The position numbers were made by a program, and so were the translations under genes. A stretch of 8,973 nt of DNA from an uncultured Nitrospinaceae bacterium (GTDB lineage: Bacteria > Nitrospinota > Nitrospinia > Nitrospinales > VA-1), in the NCBI GenBank assembly GCA_905182935.1, contig CAJJDL010000207.1, positions 1 to 8,973 on the forward strand, given 5' to 3'. A model generated the notes under the pieces. The model saw only the letters and a list, made by a program, of their open reading frames with translations, was not told the DNA's origin and made no database searches. Positions 1 through 6,485 of the stretch are shown here, piece after piece (positions within the stretch are counted from its first letter, which is position 1; each line of letters opens with the position of its first letter).

Positions 1-2
1 AT

Positions 3-335
3 AGAGAACCGGTTCACGATCAAGAAATTTTTCGTTTTGAAAAAATGTGGATTAACTTCGGCACTGGAAAGGCCAATGGTGTCGATGGTGAATTTTATTT
101 AACCACTAAAGAAGCTCTTGTAATGAAACTTTTAGTAGAGAAAAAAGGAAATGTTGTTCATCGCGAAGAATTATTAGAAAAAGTTTGGGGTTATGACCCA
201 CAAACTGAGACAAGAACTGTGGATAATTTTATTTCACGTCTTAGAAAATACTTTGAAAAAACTCCTCAGGAACCTATTTATATAATTACTATTAGGGAAA
301 AAGGTTACCAGTTTAATTCAGACTTTGATAACTAA
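3..335 (+). CDS. OmpR/PhoB-family response regulator, C-terminal DNA-binding domain (5' truncated by window edge)
   Basis: The reading frame is already open at the left edge, 14 codons before its first internal ATG at 45, so this is the 3' end of a longer gene. The visible 110 residues form a winged-helix effector domain of the OmpR/PhoB type. The region starting LTTKEALVMKLL is the first helical segment, and VVHREELLEKVWGY is the helix leading into the transactivation loop. TRTVDNFISRLRKYFE is the DNA recognition helix, and the C-terminal beta hairpin ends IREKGYQF. In this family an N-terminal receiver domain of about 120 residues, phosphorylated by a partner histidine kinase, lies upstream; it is outside the window. 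The target genes cannot be deduced. The ATG at 45 is not a plausible start, because it would cut into the domain. The stop lies 17 bp from the convergent bioD stop. Family assignment is secure; the specific regulator is unknown. Confidence 0.9.
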   Translation, partial: REPVHDQEIFRFEKMWINFGTGKANGVDGEFYLTTKEALVMKLLVEKKGNVVHREELLEKVWGYDPQTETRTVDNFISRLRKYFEKTPQEPIYIITIREKGYQFNSDFDN

Positions 336-344
336 CCTTAATTA

Positions 345-367
345 GATAAGCTTTAAGTAAGTTTATC
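345..367. terminator. Possible hairpin between convergent response regulator and bioD
   Basis: GATAAGCTT (345-353) and AAGTTTATC (359-367) can form a 9-bp stem with one G-U pair on the + strand RNA and a 5-nt loop. The right arm lies inside the last codons of bioD. A longer pairing, TTTGATAA (324-331) with TTATCAAA (363-370), overlaps it. No strong U-run follows on either strand, so this is at best a weak terminator between two converging genes. The sequence is AT-rich and the pairing could be fortuitous. Confidence 0.3.
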
Positions 368-1066
368 AAATAGTTTCCAGCACTCAATCTTTTCAACAAA
401 TTTGTTATTAAACTGTTCTGCAGAAATTGAACTTAAGAATGGGCACTGTCCTATAACAGGAACTCCCGAAAGTTCTTCAATAAGTGACTTCTGGCCTAGC
501 TCGACTCCACTAAGTGGTCTATTTTCCGAATGATTTAAGATTATACCTGCGATTTCAATCGTAGCTACTTGTGCTGCTTTTAAGGTTAAAAGGGTATGGT
601 TAAGAGTCCCTAGAGAAAAACGACTCACTATAATGAGTGGTAATTGCATTTCTTTTATAAGGTCTGATACTAAATAATCGGCTTTTAGTGGAACTAGGAG
701 TCCACCAATTCCTTCGACCAAAACTTGATCATACTTTCTTTGAAGTTTGTGAAAGTTTTCCAGAATAGAATCAATATTTAAAGATTGATCCTGCATTCTA
801 GCGGCTTGCAGGGGGGCAGCGGTTGGCTTTAAGCGAATAGGACAAACCTCTTCAAGGGTATCTTGATTTCCTGAAACCGTAAGAAGAAACTTCGCGTCTG
901 AATTTGCTTCTGAGCTGCAATTTGGATCCACTCCTGTCTCGATAGGCTTCATAATACCGGTGTTTATTGAATGCTTGCGGTAAAATGCTAACATACAGGC
1001 TGTGACAACTGTTTTACCTACCCCAGTATCTGTTCCAGAAATAAAATAGCCTTTTGGTTCGGTCAT
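353..1066 (-). CDS. bioD: ATP-dependent dethiobiotin synthetase
   Basis: The 237-residue product matches the usual BioD length. BioD closes the ureido ring of dethiobiotin from 7,8-diaminopelargonic acid, CO2 and ATP, the penultimate step of biotin synthesis in the cytosol. The P-loop GTDTGVGKT is at residues 11-19. KPIETG at 40-45 corresponds to the family's conserved KPxxTG with its substrate-binding lysine. VEGIGGLLVPL near 117-127 carries the conserved E-G-x-G-G segment used in metal and substrate binding. The start at 1066 is supported by AAGGGG at 1070-1075 just upstream. No other bio gene is visible, so bioD seems to stand alone here, divergent from the CPCC protein gene and convergent with the response regulator. 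A second copy of its first codons lies 33 bp upstream (see the micro-ORF at 1076-1099). Other members of the P-loop family (for example CobQ/CobB types) are less likely given the length and motif set. Confidence 0.95.
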   Translation of the reverse strand: MTEPKGYFISGTDTGVGKTVVTACMLAFYRKHSINTGIMKPIETGVDPNCSSEANSDAKFLLTVSGNQDTLEEVCPIRLKPTAAPLQAARMQDQSLNIDSILENFHKLQRKYDQVLVEGIGGLLVPLKADYLVSDLIKEMQLPLIIVSRFSLGTLNHTLLTLKAAQVATIEIAGIILNHSENRPLSGVELGQKSLIEELSGVPVIGQCPFLSSISAEQFNNKFVEKIECWKLFDKLT

Positions 1067-1075
1067 TTTCCCCTT

Positions 1076-1099
1076 TTAATGTATATATAGTTCGGTCAT
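1076..1099 (-). other. Seven-codon leader micro-ORF duplicating the bioD start region
   Basis: The 11-mer GTTCGGTCATT occurs at 1057-1067, spanning the bioD start codon, and again at 1090-1100. On the - strand the second copy reads ATG ACC GAA followed by CTA TAT ATA CAT TAA, so it encodes MTELYIH and then stops. It lies in the same frame as bioD, exactly 33 nt upstream of its ATG. No good Shine-Dalgarno sequence precedes it; GGG sits too close. The duplication is seen directly. Translation of the micro-ORF or any regulatory role is speculation. Confidence 0.3.
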
Positions 1100-1148
1100 T
1101 ACCCAACGTTGATATATATGTAGTGTATTTTTTAACCTATTGAGACTG

Positions 1149-1177
1149 TTTCAAGCATTATCCAAATTTGATATAAT
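1149..1177 (+). promoter_or_regulatory. Sigma70-type extended -10 promoter for the CPCC protein gene
   Basis: A perfect TATAAT at 1172-1177 is preceded by TG one base upstream (1169-1170), giving the extended -10 form TGATATAAT. The -35 region 17 bp upstream, TTTCAA at 1149-1154, is poor, which is typical when an extended -10 is present. Transcription would start near 1184, leaving a leader of about 40 nt before the ATG at 1227 with its ribosome binding site at 1217-1224. This position rules against any start codon farther upstream. Confidence 0.6.
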
Positions 1178-1226
1178 AAATATTTACATTTTTATTCTAA
1201 TAGAATTTTTCATATTAGGAAAGGTA

Positions 1227-1526
1227 ATGCAGACTATGGATCTGGGAAGAATAGAAGTTATATGTCCCTGTTGTGAAACAAAACTGCAGGTAGATAAAAA
1301 AACGGGAGAGATTATTTGGGAGGAGAAAAAAGAAAAAATCATGCCTTCTCTGTCGGATATGGTAAAAGATCACAATGCTCATCAAAAAGAACAAGAGTCG
1401 TTATTTATTAAACGAAGTGAAGTGCAAAAAGACAGAAACCGCATATTAGAAGAAAAGTTCAGGGCAGCTAGAAAAAATGTTGATAAATCAAAAGATATTC
1501 CACTTCGAGACATTGATTTAGATTAA
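1227..1526 (+). CDS. Small CPCC-motif protein of unknown function
   Basis: The product has 99 residues. I do not recognise a named family, although I recall similar uncharacterised small proteins in AT-rich proteobacteria and relatives. Residues 8-30 hold a short beta-rich segment with CPCC at 13-16, followed by KLQVDKKTGEIIW. A single CxxC-type pair suggests half of a zinc ribbon, so metal binding would need a partner or a dimer; alternatively it could be a redox CxxC. From about residue 31 to the end the chain is highly charged (K, E, R, D) and predicted helical, probably coiled coil, and ends in acidic RDIDLD. There is no signal peptide or membrane segment. The start at 1227 is chosen because AGGAAAGG (1217-1224) lies just upstream and an extended -10 promoter sits at 1149-1177. 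The ATG at 1236 is an alternative start. The gene is divergent from bioD and convergent with the MBL hydrolase 18 bp away, and the context gives no functional clue. Confidence 0.8.
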   Translation: MQTMDLGRIEVICPCCETKLQVDKKTGEIIWEEKKEKIMPSLSDMVKDHNAHQKEQESLFIKRSEVQKDRNRILEEKFRAARKNVDKSKDIPLRDIDLD

Positions 1527-1544
1527 TATTACAGTTTTTCATGT

Positions 1545-2309
1545 TTAGCAGCTTATAGTCATTCCGTCGTAAGCTAGTTCTATACCTTCAGGCAGACCTT
1601 CTGATATTTTTTGATGGTCAAACTTATGATTGATATGAGTAAATATAGCTCGTTTTGGTTTAAGTTCTTCAACCATCTCTAATGCCTGGTTCAATGAAAA
1701 ATGGGTGGGGTGAGGGTCAAATCCAAGGGCATTTAATATCAAGAGGTCTAAATTTTTTAAATGTTTTTTTGTCTTATCTGGGATTTCACTGCAGTCAGTT
1801 ATATAAGCACATTTATTGAGTTTGTAACCCAGAATATTCATTTGACCATGTATAATATCCAGTGGCGTAATCGAGACTCCACCTAAGCAGAAGGTTTTAC
1901 TATTAACTATGTGGAGTGTAAGTTGAGGTAATCCTCCACCAATCTGTGTGTTTTTGTTAAAGATATAGTTAAACTTATCCCTAATCTCATTAATAGTTTC
2001 TTTATTTCCGTAACAAGGAATGACGACTTTATTGAAGAAGTTAAAGCTCCTTAGTTCGTCTATTCCATGCAGGTGATCGGCATGGTGGTGCGTATATAAC
2101 ACTTGATTAATATGCGTGATATCATTTGTAAGACACTGTTGTCTAAGGTCAGTTGATGTGTCAATTAGTAGATGATTTCCTTTGTTACGAATGAGTATGG
2201 ATGAACGCAGACGTTTATTTTTTTTGTCATCAGATAGGCATACGCTACAGTTACAACATAGAGAAGGGACACCCGTGGATGTGCCTGAACCTAGAAATAG
2301 AATATTCAT
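1545..2309 (-). CDS. PhnP-like metallo-beta-lactamase-fold hydrolase (probable phosphodiesterase)
   Basis: The 254-residue length equals that of PhnP-type enzymes. The metal-binding motif HHHADH at residues 74-79 fits HxHxDH (H74, H76, D78, H79), the binuclear site of the MBL fold. ITDCSEIP and the late THINHKFDH provide further expected ligands. Near the N-terminus, after GSGTSTGVP, the cluster C19-x-C21-x-x-C24 matches the extra structural zinc site known in E. coli PhnP. PhnP cleaves cyclic ribose phosphodiesters in phosphonate breakdown, and tRNase Z relatives share the fold. No phn gene is nearby, so a general cyclic phosphodiesterase role is inference and phnP is not assigned. No signal peptide is visible, so it is cytosolic. 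The ribosome binding site upstream of 2309 is weak. The gene is convergent with the CPCC gene and divergent from the peroxiredoxin. Confidence 0.85.
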   Translation of the reverse strand: MNILFLGSGTSTGVPSLCCNCSVCLSDDKKNKRLRSSILIRNKGNHLLIDTSTDLRQQCLTNDITHINQVLYTHHHADHLHGIDELRSFNFFNKVVIPCYGNKETINEIRDKFNYIFNKNTQIGGGLPQLTLHIVNSKTFCLGGVSITPLDIIHGQMNILGYKLNKCAYITDCSEIPDKTKKHLKNLDLLILNALGFDPHPTHFSLNQALEMVEELKPKRAIFTHINHKFDHQKISEGLPEGIELAYDGMTISC

Positions 2310-2579
2310 TAATAAAGTCTAATATGTATTTAGATTGAGAATATTAATTTATCTAAAATTTTTAAGAGTAAATACCGGGTAATTAATTGTAAAAAATGGC
2401 CATCTCATGCCAATGTGAGATGATGTTGAAGTAGAGATTATATTGAAATAGGAAATTTTTTTAAAGATGTCTTTATACATTATCATTAATTTACATCATA
2501 TTTTGAATCAGACCTGTTTTTTTGTGATACATTACATCCTTAAAAATAAAAATATTTTTGTTAAATTTAGGAGAACAAA
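2310..2579. promoter_or_regulatory. AT-rich divergent regulatory gap between MBL hydrolase and peroxiredoxin
   Basis: This 270-bp region contains no credible ORF. It must hold promoters firing in both directions. It contains a perfect 7-bp inverted repeat at 2401-2422, repeated ATACATTA (2475-2482 and 2527-2534) and TTACATC (2491-2497 and 2532-2538), and a 12-bp palindrome AAAAATATTTTT at 2548-2559 next to the peroxiredoxin ribosome binding site. A candidate promoter for the peroxiredoxin is TTGAAT (2503-2508), a 17-bp spacer, then GATACA (2526-2531); the -10 is poor. No clear OxyR site is recognisable. Confidence 0.5.
2401..2422. repeat. Perfect inverted repeat upstream of the peroxiredoxin
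   Basis: CATCTCA (2401-2407) and TGAGATG (2416-2422) form a perfect 7-bp stem around an 8-nt loop. On the - strand the hairpin is followed four bases later by a run of six T (2390-2395), so it could act as a terminator for leftward transcription. On the + strand no T-run follows, so an operator is equally possible. It is the most GC-balanced element in an otherwise A+T gap. Confidence 0.45.
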
Positions 2580-3167
2580 ATGGCAACATTAGTATCAAAA
2601 CCTGCACCCGATTTTGGTGCTCAGGCCGTTATGCCTGATGGTTCATTTAAACAAATTAACCTATCCGATTATAAAGGGAAATATGTGGTTCTTTTTTTCT
2701 ACCCGCTTGATTTTACATTTGTTTGTCCAACCGAAATAATCGGCTTTAGTGATAAACAGGCAGACTTTGAAAAAAGAAATACTCAGGTAATTGGGGTATC
2801 TGTAGACAGTCACTTCTCTCATTTAGCTTGGAGAAATACGGACCGTAAAGCAGGTGGCTTAGGAGAGATAAAATATCCGTTGGTTGCCGACCTTAATAAA
2901 CAGATCAGTAAAGATTATGATGTGTTGGCTGATATGGGTATTGCATTCCGAGGATTATTTTTGATTGATAAAGATGGAATAGTTCAACATCAACTAGTCA
3001 ACAACTTACCTTTAGGTAGAAATATTGATGAAGCTTTACGAATGGTTGATGCTTTACAATTTCATGAAAAAAATGGTGAAGTTTGTCCTGCTAACTGGAG
3101 TGAGGGAGCAGACGGGATGAAACCTGATCCCAAGGGGTCACAAGAATATTTCAGTAAGCATAATTAA
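2580..3167 (+). CDS. Typical 2-Cys peroxiredoxin (AhpC/Prx1 family)
   Basis: The 195-residue product reduces H2O2, organic hydroperoxides and probably peroxynitrite in the cytosol, using a thiol donor such as thioredoxin or AhpF. The peroxidatic cysteine C49 lies in [13 protein letters not shown], with T46 and the distal R124 (FRGLF) completing the active site. The resolving cysteine C169 is in GEVCPANW, which defines the typical two-cysteine obligate dimer. The chain closely resembles eukaryotic Prx1 and cyanobacterial 2-Cys Prx. It carries GGLG at 92-95 and a C-terminal YF at 190-191 in QEYFSKHN, the pair of motifs linked to hyperoxidation sensitivity. The start is supported by AGGAG at 2569-2573 with a 6-nt spacer. 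No ahpF or thioredoxin reductase gene is adjacent, so the reductant is unknown. The gene is transcribed from the upstream gap and ends at a strong terminator at 3206-3240. Confidence 0.96.
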   Translation: MATLVSKPAPDFGAQAVMPDGSFKQINLSDYKGKYVVLFFYPLDFTFVCPTEIIGFSDKQADFEKRNTQVIGVSVDSHFSHLAWRNTDRKAGGLGEIKYPLVADLNKQISKDYDVLADMGIAFRGLFLIDKDGIVQHQLVNNLPLGRNIDEALRMVDALQFHEKNGEVCPANWSEGADGMKPDPKGSQEYFSKHN

Positions 3168-3205
3168 TTAGGCTGTAGAGTTATAACCTCTTTAAATTTT
3201 TTAAA

Positions 3206-3240
3206 ACCCACGAGCGGTAACGCTCGTGGGTATTTTTTTT
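3206..3240 (+). terminator. Strong intrinsic terminator after the peroxiredoxin, abutting surE
   Basis: ACCCACGAGCG (3206-3216) pairs perfectly with CGCTCGTGGGT (3221-3231) around a GTAA tetraloop, which is of the stable GNRA type. It is followed by A and eight consecutive T (3233-3240). The 11-bp GC-rich stem stands out in this AT-rich DNA. The last T of the tract is immediately followed by the surE ATG at 3241, so the terminator occupies the whole surE translation-initiation region. Confidence 0.95.
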
Positions 3241-3996
3241 ATGATTGTTTTATGTAATGACGATGGTTTTAATGCAGATGGGATTAGGTCTATTTATAAA
3301 GAACTGGTTAAATTCACTGATGTAGTAATTGTTGCCCCTGAAACTGAGCAAAGCGCTATGGGGCATGCCATTTCTCTCAATCGACCTCTTAAAGTACGCA
3401 AAGTAATAGAGAATAACCAATTTATTGGCTACGCCATAAATGGTACTCCCGCAGATTGTATAAAAATTGCTACTAATGTGCTTTTTAAAGAAGGTCCCGC
3501 GATGGTGGTTTCAGGTGTTAATCAGGGAGGAAACTTGGGCACTTGCGCTATTTATTCAGGGACAGTTTCTGCAGCAACTGAAGCTACAATTGAGGGTATT
3601 CCTGCTATAGCAGTGTCTCTTAATACATTTGATAAGTATGATTTTAAGTTTGCTGCTGAGTTTGGTGCTAAATTAGCGAAAATGGTGTTAGAAAAAGGTT
3701 TACCGCAGGGTGTCGCACTTAATGTGAATATACCTGCCGTACCTCGTTCAGAAGTTAAAGGGGTTTCTATTACCAGGCAGGGCAAGTCTCGTGTAATTGA
3801 AACATTCGATAAAAGGATAGATCCTAGGAAAAATGATTATTACTGGTATGCAGGTGAAATGCGTTTTGAAGAAGTTGATAATGATGCAGACTGTTTTCAA
3901 GTTTCTAATAATTATATTTCAATTACTCCAATTCACTTTGACCTTACCAATTATGAGACAATAGACAAATTGAAAAACTGGGATATTTCTTTTTAG
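3241..3996 (+). CDS. surE: 5'/3'-nucleotidase SurE
   Basis: SurE is a metal-dependent nucleoside 5'/3'-monophosphate phosphatase, with exopolyphosphatase activity in some species, associated with stationary-phase survival. The 251-residue length is normal. The acidic N-terminal motif LCNDDGFNADG gives D7 and D8. S38 lies in ETEQSAMGH, and N94 in SGVNQGGNLG. These are the four positions that coordinate the metal in characterised SurE proteins. The NGTPADC and IYSGTVSAATEA blocks are also typical. The ATG at 3241 is chosen because it places NDDG at the family's usual distance from the N-terminus. An in-frame GTG at 3226 lies inside the terminator stem and would add MGIFF. No Shine-Dalgarno sequence precedes the ATG, which directly follows eight T. 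The gene is downstream of and co-directional with the peroxiredoxin and convergent with pnp. Confidence 0.95.
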   Translation: MIVLCNDDGFNADGIRSIYKELVKFTDVVIVAPETEQSAMGHAISLNRPLKVRKVIENNQFIGYAINGTPADCIKIATNVLFKEGPAMVVSGVNQGGNLGTCAIYSGTVSAATEATIEGIPAIAVSLNTFDKYDFKFAAEFGAKLAKMVLEKGLPQGVALNVNIPAVPRSEVKGVSITRQGKSRVIETFDKRIDPRKNDYYWYAGEMRFEEVDNDADCFQVSNNYISITPIHFDLTNYETIDKLKNWDISF

Positions 3997-4001
3997 TTTA
4001 T

Positions 4002-4045
4002 AAAAAAAGGTCAATGAGTATTTGCCCATCGACCTTTTAGTTTAT
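4002..4045. terminator. Shared terminator between convergent surE and pnp
   Basis: AAAAGGTC (4005-4012) pairs with GACCTTTT (4031-4038). After a one-base mismatch the stem continues with ATG and CAT. On the - strand, serving pnp, the stem runs directly into seven T (complement of 4002-4008), a good intrinsic terminator. On the + strand, serving surE, the U-rich part is TTTTAGTTTATT, which is weaker. The position between two converging stop codons supports bidirectional use. Confidence 0.75.
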
Positions 4046-4067
4046 TAAAAAAGTATATACCTCAGAA

Positions 4068-6167
4068 TTATTCCTTGGCTTCAGCTGCACTTTCTTTAAG
4101 CGCTTCTTTACGACTGAGTTTAACCTTTCCTTGTTGGTCCACATCAATAACTTTTACTTTAATTTCGTCACCTTCTTGTATTTCGTCTGACACAGCTTTG
4201 ATGCGCCTATCACAAATCTGAGAAATATGACAAAGACCATCTGTTCCTGGAAAGATCTCTACAAAGGCTCCAAAATCAACTATCTTCTTAACCTTTCCTA
4301 GATAAACTTTTCCAACTTCCACTTCCTTAGTAAGGTTATTGACGTATTCGATAGCCTTATCTGCTGAGGTTTGATCAGTTGAAGCAATGGAAACGAGACC
4401 GCTATCATCGATATCTATGCTGACTCCACACTTATCAATAATATCCCTGATAACTTTGCCACCAGGTCCAATGATATCGCGAATTTTATCTGTAGGTACT
4501 TTCATTGTAATTATTCTTGGAGCGTGTTGCGATAATTCTGGTCGAGGACTATCTAGAGCTTTAGTCATTTCTCCTAAAATATGAAGGCGACCTTCTTTTG
4601 CCTGCTGCATTGCCTCTTTCATTATATTTTTATCTAGTCCTGCGATTTTAATATCCATTTGTAAGGCGGTAATACCAATTTTTGTACCAGCAACTTTAAA
4701 GTCCATGTCGCCAAGGTGATCTTCTGACCCCAAAATATCTGATAGTATTGCTACTTGGTCGCCTTCTTTAATGAGACCCATGGCAATTCCTGCCACTGGG
4801 TTTGAAATAGGAACTCCGGCATCCATAAGTGCTAGGGCACCTCCGCATACAGATGCCATGGATGACGAGCCATTTGACTCCAAAATGTCAGAAACGATTC
4901 GTATCGTATATGGAAATTTTTCTCTATCCGGAAGCACTGGAACTAAAGCTCTTTCGGCTAGCATCCCATGGCCGATTTCTCTTCGTCCTGGACCACCAAT
5001 GAACTTAGTCTCGCCTGTGCAAAATGCTGGAAAATTGTAGTGCAGATAAAAATGTTTGGTACCTTTAAGTTCAAGAGTATCTAGTCGTTGTTCATCTGCG
5101 TTAGTACCCAATGTCGCGCTTACTAAAGCTTGAGTTTCTCCACGAGTAAAAACGGAGGACCCATGAACACGCGGAAGATAACCAGTTTTAATACTTATAG
5201 GTCTCACTTCATTTAGGCTTCTTCCGTCGACGCGTTTTTGCTTATCCAAAATCATTTTTCGGACTACATTTTTTTCGGCGTCATGAAATATATTACCAAT
5301 AGCTGCCTTTAGCGAATTTTCTTCTTCGGGATTGATTTCGGCATCCAACTCAGTTTTTATTAGGTTCACTGCATTGGCTCTTTCATGTTTCCCCGTGATC
5401 TGCATGGCTTGATCAAGTTTTGGACAAACGATACTGTTAACTCGTTCCATAAGAGCTGCGTCAACCTTTTCTTGTATGACTGTAGATTTTTCCTTGCTAA
5501 TACGTTCTTTTAGCTGAACCTGAAGGTCGATTAGCTTTTTAATACGTTCGTGTCCATATTCCAGGGCATTCATCATTTCTTCCTCACTTGCCTCTTTAGC
5601 ACCTGCTTCAACCATGACTATTCCGTCCCTAGTTCCTGCCATGAGAAGTTGTATATCACTTAGCTTGCTTTCTTCGTAAGTAGGGTTAAATATAAAGTTG
5701 CCATCAACTCGACCAATTCGTGCACCTGCAATTGGGTTGTCAAAAGGAATGTCTGAAATCATTAATGCAGCAGAAGCACCGGTCAGAGCAATAATATCAG
5801 CAGGATTAACTTGATCGTGGGAAACAACAAAACAAACAACCTGTGTTTCGTTACGAAATCCGTCTGGGAAAAGTGGGCGGAGCGGTCTGTCAATCAATCT
5901 ACATGTAAGTGTTTCATAGTCACTAGGTCGAGCTTCTCTTTTTAAATATCCGCCTGGAATTTTTCCAGCGGCGTATGTTTTTTCCCTGTAATCTACAGTG
6001 AGAGGAAAAAAGTCTATCCCCTCTCTTGGTTTTGGAGCCATTGTTGCTGCAACCAAAACCATTGTGTCTCCTTGTCTAACAACAACAGATCCACCAGCCT
6101 GTCTAGCTAAATCACCTGCTTCTAAAGATATAGTCTTTCCGTCAATTTCTATTTCTACTCTTTCCAT
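4068..6167 (-). CDS. pnp: Polynucleotide phosphorylase (polyribonucleotide nucleotidyltransferase)
   Basis: PNPase degrades RNA 3' to 5' by phosphorolysis, can add 3' tails, and often works in a degradosome. The 699-residue product has the complete domain set. There is a first RNase PH-like domain (about 1-220) with the RPLRPLFPDGF segment, a helical linker, and a second RNase PH-like domain (about 310-545). In the second domain, DHLGDMDFKVAGT places D483 and D489 at the E. coli metal-binding positions D486 and D492, and SSSMASVCGG is the phosphate-binding segment. A KH domain follows with its GPGG loop at 567-570, then an S1 domain from about 617 to 687 (DFGAFVEIFPGTDGLCHIS) and a short tail. 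The ATG at 6167 has AGGAGAA (6174-6180) with a 6-nt spacer. The rpsO stop is only 21 nt upstream, so the two are cotranscribed. The gene ends at the hairpin at 4002-4045. Confidence 0.98.
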   Translation of the reverse strand: MERVEIEIDGKTISLEAGDLARQAGGSVVVRQGDTMVLVAATMAPKPREGIDFFPLTVDYREKTYAAGKIPGGYLKREARPSDYETLTCRLIDRPLRPLFPDGFRNETQVVCFVVSHDQVNPADIIALTGASAALMISDIPFDNPIAGARIGRVDGNFIFNPTYEESKLSDIQLLMAGTRDGIVMVEAGAKEASEEEMMNALEYGHERIKKLIDLQVQLKERISKEKSTVIQEKVDAALMERVNSIVCPKLDQAMQITGKHERANAVNLIKTELDAEINPEEENSLKAAIGNIFHDAEKNVVRKMILDKQKRVDGRSLNEVRPISIKTGYLPRVHGSSVFTRGETQALVSATLGTNADEQRLDTLELKGTKHFYLHYNFPAFCTGETKFIGGPGRREIGHGMLAERALVPVLPDREKFPYTIRIVSDILESNGSSSMASVCGGALALMDAGVPISNPVAGIAMGLIKEGDQVAILSDILGSEDHLGDMDFKVAGTKIGITALQMDIKIAGLDKNIMKEAMQQAKEGRLHILGEMTKALDSPRPELSQHAPRIITMKVPTDKIRDIIGPGGKVIRDIIDKCGVSIDIDDSGLVSIASTDQTSADKAIEYVNNLTKEVEVGKVYLGKVKKIVDFGAFVEIFPGTDGLCHISQICDRRIKAVSDEIQEGDEIKVKVIDVDQQGKVKLSRKEALKESAAEAKE

Positions 6168-6188
6168 TCAATGTTCTCCTAATGTTGA

Positions 6189-6458
6189 TTAACGCCTAAT
6201 ACCTAGACGTAAAATAATTTGTTGATACCGGTTTACATCTTCTTTTTTGAGGTTGTCTAATAACCTTCTTCGTCGACTTACCATTTTCAGCAGACCCTGT
6301 CTAGAATGTTGATCTTTCTTGTGGGAACTAAAATGCTCGTTAAGGTAACTAAGTCGATTGGTTAAAAGTGCTATTTGTACCTCTGATGAACCAGTGTCAC
6401 TGTCATGTAGTTTGTACTCGGAAATGATAGTTGTTTTCGTTTCCTTAGTGGATACCAT
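6189..6458 (-). CDS. rpsO: 30S ribosomal protein S15
   Basis: The 89-residue length is exactly that of bacterial S15, a primary binder of the 16S rRNA central domain that nucleates assembly of the platform and forms an intersubunit bridge. The conserved core [13 protein letters not shown], the [12 protein letters not shown] segment that contacts the rRNA three-way junction, and the basic [11 protein letters not shown] block are all present. The protein ends RLGIRR, as usual. The start at 6458 has GAGGAAG at 6465-6471, six bases upstream. It lies in the conserved order truB-rpsO-pnp. The 134-bp gap upstream, with a hairpin at 6486-6518, suggests its own promoter, leader control or both. S15 is known to repress its own mRNA in several bacteria. 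Confidence 0.98.
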   Translation of the reverse strand: MVSTKETKTTIISEYKLHDSDTGSSEVQIALLTNRLSYLNEHFSSHKKDQHSRQGLLKMVSRRRRLLDNLKKEDVNRYQQIILRLGIRR

Positions 6459-6485
6459 TATTTACTTCCTCTTAGCAGGTTAAAT

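Noticed and set aside
1140..1226. Upstream TTG start for the CPCC protein, adding 29 residues with a hydrophobic stretch that looks like a membrane anchor
   Set aside because: The extra stretch covers the extended -10 promoter at 1149-1177 and has no ribosome binding site. The hydrophobic residues come from translating A/T-rich promoter DNA, and the ATG at 1227 has a good AGGAAAGG.
2478..2489. CATTATCATTAA resembling half of a Fur or PerR operator upstream of the peroxiredoxin
   Set aside because: Only one half-site fits, and such matches are frequent in DNA this rich in A and T. It would need the second half or conservation to be believable.
3226..3240. GTG start for surE inside the terminator stem
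   Set aside because: It would add MGIFF before the conserved SurE N-terminus and would lie in a very stable hairpin. The ATG at 3241 fits the family better, although the GTG cannot be wholly excluded.
3552..3785. Antisense reading frame across surE
   Set aside because: It mirrors a highly conserved gene, has no ribosome binding site and resembles no protein family.
4387..5040. Two + strand reading frames opposite pnp
   Set aside because: They lie in the shadow of the conserved pnp sequence, with no initiation signals or recognisable domains.
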